DNA from: Bacteroidales bacterium
GTDB taxonomy: Bacteria; Bacteroidota; Bacteroidia; Bacteroidales; Paludibacteraceae
Length of the DNA stretch: 64,000 bases
Direction: 5' to 3'
Assembly (NCBI GenBank): GCA_022784645.1
Contig: JALFZG010000053.1
Location: forward strand, 20,261 to 84,260
A program made the translations under genes and the position numbers. This document shows, one piece after another, positions 60,483 to 64,000 of the stretch (position 1 is its first letter; every line of letters begins with the position of its first letter). The notes below the pieces were generated by a model that saw only the letters and a list, made by a program, of their open reading frames with translations, searched no databases and was not told where the DNA came from.

Positions 60483-60650
60483 ATGAAAAAGTATGTATCC
60501 GCCATTTTTAGCGAGCCGCTGATTATCCATAGCAAGGATAAGATCTATCTAAAAGATGAAGCAACTGGCCAATATATTTGCGTATTGCAGAAAGGCGTAG
60601 GCATCATCTACCTTGAAGACAACGCTGGACACACTTGGAATGCGCTCTGA
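60483..60650 (+). CDS. Small island protein of unknown function
   Basis: A 55-residue protein, MKKYVSAIFSEPLII followed by beta-rich sequence (SKDKIYLKDEATGQYICVLQ, KGVGIIYLEDNAGHTWNAL). The N-terminus is too polar for a normal signal peptide. The alternating hydrophobic pattern suggests a small all-beta fold. A consensus promoter precedes it. A 13-bp-arm palindrome begins 7 nt after its stop codon. No family is recognised. Confidence 0.6.
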   Translation: MKKYVSAIFSEPLIIHSKDKIYLKDEATGQYICVLQKGVGIIYLEDNAGHTWNAL

Positions 60651-60657
60651 TATTGCG

Positions 60658-60693
60658 TTTTTTGCGTAACGTAACGCGATGTTACGCAAAAAA
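60658..60693. repeat. 36-bp palindromic element, copy 1
   Basis: TTTTTTGCGTAAC (60658-60670), a 10-bp core GTAACGCGAT (60671-60680) and GTTACGCAAAAAA (60681-60693): perfect 13-bp inverted arms. It is flanked by TATTGCG on the left and TAGTCCAAACATTCAGC on the right. In copy 2 (61398) the core is in the opposite orientation between the same flanks. Confidence 0.88.
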
Positions 60694-60803
60694 AATAGTA
60701 GTCCAAACATTCAGCATCGTACTACTATCGCATCTCAAGAGTTTCTTTTAGGCTAAAAAATACGTAAAAAACATGTATTACTAACGTTTAAATTATTATC
60801 TAT

Positions 60804-61235
60804 ATGAAAAAACAATTCAAATTGACTCTGCTTGTAGCCGTATTATTGAGTGGTGTACTTGTTTCGTGCCATGGAAATGGCCCAGATCCTGTAACGCCAG
60901 AGAACCAGTACTTTGTGCAGAACAACACAAATGACACAATTCGGGTCGAATATACTCTGATTCCAGAGTTAAATATCATTGATTCCCTAAATAGCCCAGA
61001 GCAACAAGTAGTCGCTCCCGGAGCTAAAACCCAATTGATGTATAGTAAAGGAAATATTGACTATCAAGATACTCCAGCGCTTACATTTACACATGTAGTT
61101 GTCAAAGATAAAAGCAATATTATTATCCATGAACAAAATCCCGTAGAAGACAACCTATGGACTTGTGAAAAGCAGCAAAAGGATGTTGGCTATGTTGTCA
61201 CATCGTACTTTTGGACATTGTCTATAAACGATTAG
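60804..61235 (+). CDS. Predicted lipoprotein of unknown function
   Basis: A 143-residue lipoprotein: signal peptide LTLLVAVLLSGVLVSC with the lipobox Cys at residue 23. The mature part (HGNGPDPVTPENQYFVQNNT) begins with a Pro/Gly spacer typical of Bacteroidetes surface lipoproteins, followed by about 100 residues of predicted beta-strands (DTIRVEYTLIPELN, ALTFTHVVVKDKSNIIIHEQ). No domain is recognised. It lies alone in the repeat island; the 200-bp direct repeat begins at its last codon. Confidence 0.8.
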   Translation: MKKQFKLTLLVAVLLSGVLVSCHGNGPDPVTPENQYFVQNNTNDTIRVEYTLIPELNIIDSLNSPEQQVVAPGAKTQLMYSKGNIDYQDTPALTFTHVVVKDKSNIIIHEQNPVEDNLWTCEKQQKDVGYVVTSYFWTLSIND

Positions 61236-61433
61236 TCTTATCCGCAAAAAGACACTAATAATCTGCTTTTACGAGGGAAAGAGACTACTTTACTCTAGCA
61301 AGAGCTACTAAGAGTACGAAACAAGCTGATGAGTGCAGCACAAGTGGCTCCTCAAGCCCCCTGTATTGATAACGACTATTATGTGTAGGGTATTGCGTTT
61401 TTTGCGTAACATCGCGTTACGTTACGCAAAAAA
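61235..61433 (+). repeat. About 200-bp direct repeat, copy A
   Basis: Roughly 80% identical by eye to 61752-61955. Shared blocks include GTCTTATCC, ATCTGCTT, CTACTTTACT, GAGTACGAAACAA, CACAAGTGG, AAGCCCC and CGACTATTATGTGTAGGGT. It ends with the 36-bp palindrome. Confidence 0.8.
61398..61433. repeat. 36-bp palindromic element, copy 2 (core inverted)
   Basis: TTTTTTGCGTAAC, core ATCGCGTTAC (61411-61420), GTTACGCAAAAAA. The core is the exact reverse complement of that in copy 1, while the outer flanks (TATTGCG left, TAGTCCAAACATTCAGC right) keep the same orientation. Confidence 0.88.
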
Positions 61434-61456
61434 TATAATAGTCCAAACATTCAGCG

Positions 61457-61489
61457 CATTACCATCGTATTACCATCGCATTACCATCG
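61457..61489 (+). repeat. 11-bp phased array, locus 4 first part
   Basis: CATTACCATCG, TATTACCATCG, CATTACCATCG: three units in phase. Rotated, they read TTACCATCGCA, matching the CTACCATCGCA units of the array at 22048-22157. Two related units follow copy 1 of the palindrome near 60713. Confidence 0.75.
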
Positions 61490-61602
61490 TACACAAATGC
61501 TCGTGTAATACAAGCGATTTGCCTTGTAGGTGTTAACTGTTACCCCGTAACTTACAAAATTTTTCGTTTTTTTAGGACCTATAAGAAAAGAGTAAAAAGC
61601 AA

Positions 61603-61610
61603 TACCTTTG
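61603..61610 (+). promoter_or_regulatory. -7 element of repeat locus 4
   Basis: TACCTTTG followed by CACTCGCATTC, resembling the start CACTCGCAATC after the promoter at 8412. The -33 region is A/T-rich but lacks TTG, so the promoter is likely but not certain. Confidence 0.55.
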
Positions 61611-61643
61611 CACTCGCATTCGTCAGCGATGGATACACAAACG

Positions 61644-61717
61644 CGATGAGGAGCGATGAGGACTCATTGAGGAGGCATTGAGGAGACATCGAGGAGGTAT
61701 CGGGCTCTATTGAGAAG
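61644..61717 (+). repeat. 11-bp phased array, locus 4 second part
   Basis: CGATGAGGAG, CGATGAGGACT, CATTGAGGAGG, CATTGAGGAGA, CATCGAGGAGG, TATCGGGCTCT, ATTGAGAAG. Apart from the first, the units keep an 11-bp period. No frame is conserved. Confidence 0.75.
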
Positions 61718-61751
61718 TACAAAGCATTGCAATAATAGTACTCATTATTTT

Positions 61752-61955
61752 GTCTTATCCTGAAAAAGTAGATTCTAAAAATCTGCTTATATGAGAAAGA
61801 GGCTACTTTACTTCCACAAGAGTGATTAATGATTATTAAGGAGTACGAAACAAACTCGATGAGTGTCGCACAAGTGGTTCCTTAAGCCCCATGTTGATAG
61901 CGACTATTATGTGTAGGGTATTGCGTTTTTTGCGTAACATCGCGTTACGTTACGC
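61752..61955 (+). repeat. About 200-bp direct repeat, copy B
   Basis: Second copy of the segment at 61235-61433. It ends with a third palindrome: TTTTTTGCGTAAC (61926-61938), core ATCGCGTTAC, GTTACGC (61949-61955), after which sequence diverges (CCGAC), so the right arm is cut short. Confidence 0.8.
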
Positions 61956-62311
61956 CCGACAGTCAACTCTTGTACGATACGCTGAGGATTCTGCTCTTTG
62001 GATGATTCGCAAGAGTCTCCTTAACCCTCTTGTAGGCTTAACTTGCGATTCGCTCGGGTCGTAACCTTTGACCAAAGCCTATCGTAAGTAAAGCCAGAAA
62101 AAATGCAAAATCAAACGCAGTTACGCGTTAACAGTTAACACTTTCTGTTGGCTTTTACTATAGATTTTGACAACGAGCCATCACAACCCGAAATTTGTTA
62201 CCACGAGGAGGTAACAATTGCTGCCTCCTCGAGGAAACGCAAATATCCCTCAAAAGCCTCCACTCTATTCCCGCCCATAGGATAGGATAATCCAATGTTA
62301 AAAATTTTGTT
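61956..62311. other. Gap in the repeat island
   Basis: No gene seen. It has a hairpin CGAGGAGG (62204-62211) with CCTCCTCG (62224-62231) and, at about 62134-62147, GTTAACAGTTAACAC, an inverted partner of GTGTTAACTGTTA at about 61531. Confidence 0.5.
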
Positions 62312-62534
62312 AATAGGCCAAAGCCGTTGTTCTTTTAAATTATAACAAGATTATTCAAGATTCTCAAGATTATTCTTTTATTCGACAACGAGAAAATAAT
62401 TTTGTAAAATTTTGAGAAATAGGCCTAAGGCCGTTGTTCTTTTAAATAAAACAACGAGCAGAGCTCTATTTTTCTTTTATTCGACAACGAGAAAATAATT
62501 TTGTAAATTTTGAGAAATAGGCCATTGGCCGTTG
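62312..62534 (+). repeat. Mosaic hairpins, family A (four units, opposite strand)
   Basis: AATAGGCCAAAGCCGTTG (62312), AATAGGCCTAAGGCCGTTG (62418), CAACGAGCAGAGCTCTATT (62452), AATAGGCCATTGGCCGTTG (62516). Linkers include GTTGTTCTTTTAAAT and CGACAACGAGAAAATAATTT, both also found at 59.2-59.4 kb in reverse complement. The cluster is mainly in the plus orientation, as expected if it belongs to the transcript starting near 61615. Confidence 0.83.
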
Positions 62535-62801
62535 TTCTTATTATTTTGTTATTACTAGTGTTGCGATAAATTATCACGATAAATTAATAAAAAACTGACT
62601 ATAAGTTACTTACAAGCGATCTTAGATTTTTTGATTTGAAAAATTTTGAATAATTTTGCAGCCTAAAACTGCAAAATATCTAACCTTCGAGAGCTTCTTA
62701 TACAACCCAACGAATCAAATTCTTCCAATCAAAATGTCAAAGAACAAACGTTATTTAACGATTTATAAATGTAATGCGAAATTTTTCGCAACAGTACTAT
62801 T
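62535..62801. other. AT-rich gap
   Basis: No gene recognised. TAATTTTG at 62651-62658 could be a -7 element, but its TTG is only 17 bp away. A short open frame starting near it has no recognisable features and is not called. Confidence 0.4.
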
Positions 62802-62831
62802 TTGTTATCTCAAAAATTCTTCGTACCTTTG
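62802..62831 (+). promoter_or_regulatory. Consensus promoter without a downstream gene
   Basis: TTG (62802-62804), 19-bp spacer, TACCTTTG (62824-62831), then CAGGCG. The downstream sequence is pyrimidine-rich with repeated CCTTCTGAA words and runs into the 11-bp array at 62934. The block from 62811 repeats the C45 promoter. Confidence 0.8.
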
Positions 62832-62933
62832 CAGGCGAAATCTAAAAGTGTCTTCTGAATCCTTCTGAAACCAGCTTAATCCTTCTGAATCCTCCTTCCT
62901 CCCTCCTTTCTCCCATCCTTGTCCGCCAAAAAA

Positions 62934-63010
62934 TGGGACTTACTTGGGACTTACTTGGGACTCACTTGGGACTCACTTGGGACTCACTTGGGACTCACTT
63001 GGGACTTAAT
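62934..63010 (-). repeat. Seven-unit 11-bp tandem array
   Basis: TGGGACTTACT twice, TGGGACTCACT four times, then TGGGACTTAAT, exact 11-bp period. It lies between a plus-strand promoter (62802-62831) and a minus-strand promoter (63053-63082) that face each other. Confidence 0.92.
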
Positions 63011-63052
63011 GCGGACGGAATTGTGAGTGTGACTCTATCTTGAATCACGTTG

Positions 63053-63082
63053 CAAAGGTACTGCTTTTTCGGCACATGGCAA
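63053..63082 (-). promoter_or_regulatory. Minus-strand promoter of repeat locus 5
   Basis: Minus strand: TTG (63082-63080), 19-bp spacer, TACCTTTG (63060-63053), then CAACGTGATTC. Spacer and flanks are nearly the same as at 59810-59839 (TTGCCATGT...AGCAGTACCTTTGCA). Confidence 0.8.
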
Positions 63083-63151
63083 TAGTTGTCCCGACACTTG
63101 AGCAGGCCTTGCCCCGGATGTCAGGAATGAGGAATCGTGATAGCCTCCAAT

Positions 63152-63240
63152 CTTACAGTTCTTACAGTTTACAGTTATAGAATTTCCACCCCTACAAGCC
63201 CCCACTCAAAAGTTTAATATATAAATATATATTAGTCGAT
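63152..63240. repeat. Box set plus AT palindrome, one-sided (element E3)
   Basis: CTTACAGTT at 63152 and 63161 and TTACAGTT at 63169 (9- and 8-bp period), then about 35 bp later an AT palindrome, TAATATATA/ATATATATTA near 63214-63234. The mirrored boxes on the right are missing. It lies upstream of the minus-strand promoter at 63053, as in elements E1 and E2. Confidence 0.6.
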
Positions 63241-63292
63241 ACTGAAATTTAGTATAAATATTTGGTTATCAATAAAATAATTGCGATTTTTC

Positions 63293-63323
63293 TTGCATAT
63301 GTCCACAATTTTATGTAACTTTG
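63293..63323 (+). promoter_or_regulatory. Promoter before the RHS fragment
   Basis: TTG (63293-63295), 20-bp spacer, TAACTTTG (63316-63323), then CACTCG; 20 nt before the ATG at 63343. Confidence 0.85.
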
Positions 63324-63342
63324 CACTCGAAAAAGTAAACGT

Positions 63343-63812
63343 ATGAGGTGTACTTCAGAATATATAACTCATTGGGGTAGTGTCAATGTGGCTGACCATA
63401 TAGCAGCCATTGGTACGAAAGCGTCTGAAGGCGGTCTGCACATCCAGTACATCCACTATGCGCCTTATGGCGAACTGATAGCCAATCAGCAGACGATAGG
63501 CTACGATGAGCGATTCAAATGTGGCGGAGATGTGAACCGCGGAATGCCACTATCTATTTTAGGAGGTAAAATAGGTACAGCTCGTGATGTAGGCAACTTT
63601 GCTGCTGGATATCTTGCCGCTAGAAAGGGTTTATCTTATGGAGCAACTATGTGGGCATTTGACTTATATCAAAACACCACAATAAAACTACTTCTGGTGA
63701 ACCTCCCGTATCGAAATGGGCTCAAACGTTAGGCTTTGGATTTGGGTTGGATGCACGCCTGGCAAGTAATTTTAATCGGCTTAACAATTATCAATACTTC
63801 GTTATTTTTTAA
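63343..63812 (+). pseudogene. RHS-repeat protein C-terminal fragment, frameshifted
   Basis: The first 129 codons read as an RHS tip: YIHYAPYGELIANQQTIGYDERFK is the end of the RHS core (usual YLPYGE...YDERYKFTGKE), but the rest of the core is missing. The frame jumps to a downstream part, GGKIGTARDVGNFAAGYLAA and RKGLSYGATMWAFDLYQ. After about 63680 the likely continuation (SGEPPVSKWAQTLGFGFGLD) is in another frame and ends at TAA 63810-63812. So there is an internal deletion and a frameshift. RHS/polymorphic toxin genes are usually thousands of bases long; this is a displaced 3' remnant that has a consensus promoter directly ahead. It may be an old recombination donor. Confidence 0.75.
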
Positions 63813-63870
63813 CTAAATTTTTATAATTATGTTACATTATATTATAAATTTCAACAGCTCGTAGAAGTTC

Positions 63871-64000
63871 ACCTACCAGCTCAAAAAAGTGTTCTTTAAG
63901 TGATTTTTTTTGCCCAAAGACTTGCACAAGTGGATAATTTTTACTAACTTTGTAGTGTTCAATTACAAGGTAAACATTAATCCACTCGAACAAGTCAAAG
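63871..64000 (+). mobile_element. 5' end of a second IS982-like element (runs off window)
   Basis: Shares AAAAAAGTGTTCTTT (63883-63897) and the promoter context with the end of the IS982 element at 23326, in the other orientation. TTG (63922-63924), 20 bp, TAACTTTG (63945-63952), then TAGTGTTC. The terminal repeat proper differs (ACCTACCAGC instead of ACCTGTTGGC). After AAGG the frame reads I-N-P-L-E-Q-V-K from ATT at 63976, with no ATG seen before the edge. Probably a related but distinct transposase gene. Confidence 0.5.

Noticed and set aside
62656..62868. 70-codon frame near 62.7 kb
   Set aside because: Starts inside a putative -7 element, crosses the promoter at 62802 and has no recognisable feature.

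Overview
The window is a piece of a Bacteroidota chromosome, most likely Bacteroidales. Three things point there. The promoters are of the Bacteroidetes type (TTG, 19-20 bp, TAnnTTTG) and recur in front of many genes. Lineage-typical families are present: a PorE-like type IX secretion lipoprotein, an HYC_CC_PP protein beside a TonB-dependent receptor, DUF4199 and DUF1015 proteins, and a V-type ATPase operon with a DUF2764 subunit. Start sites lack strong Shine-Dalgarno sequences. I cannot name a genus.

Layout. 0-7.7 kb: LOG-family hydrolase, GNAT-like protein, tRNA-Arg(CCG), then a metal operon (FeoB with a degenerate G domain, FeoB-associated Cys-rich protein, His/Cys-rich HYC_CC_PP protein, His-rich TonB receptor, HMA metallochaperone) and tRNA-Leu(TAA). 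7.77-8.66 kb: non-coding repeat locus. 8.7-21.75 kb: PfkB kinase, TlpA-like lipoprotein, a candidate small RNA, Pif1-type helicase, MATE exporter, phosphohexomutase, HflX, a DNA polymerase I lacking the proofreading motifs, and Ung. 21.75-22.28 kb: second repeat locus, followed by a complete IS982-family element that cut the 3' end of a sugar transferase gene. 24.9-42.6 kb: housekeeping genes including Skp/OmpH, bactofilin, PorE, ThyA-FolA, Bcp, RdgB, dipeptide epimerase, ABC-F, a WYL protein, a TPR protein, GT2 and a Crp/Fnr regulator. 42.8-47.7 kb: rimP-nusA-infB with a hairpin in its leader. 48.2-55.8 kb: V-type ATPase operon E-DUF2764-A-B-D-I-K. 55.9-59.0 kb: small ORF, triple TonB_C protein, HAD phosphatase, C45 hydrolase. 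59.0-64.0 kb: a gene-poor, repeat-rich island with two small genes, a frameshifted RHS tip and the start of another IS982-like element.

The most unusual content is a family of non-coding loci near 7.8-8.7, 21.8-22.2, 59.2-60.2, 61.2-62.5 and 62.8-63.2 kb. They combine the same parts: (i) a Bacteroidetes promoter, at several loci with a related initially transcribed sequence; (ii) degenerate arrays with an 11-bp period whose unit sequence differs between loci; (iii) short hairpins whose stems vary with both arms changing together while the flanking words stay constant; (iv) upstream of the promoter, 8-9-bp boxes arranged as inverted sets around an AT-rich palindrome. No reading frame explains them. 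Calling them transcribed units is inference; the repeats, palindromes and promoters are read directly from the sequence.
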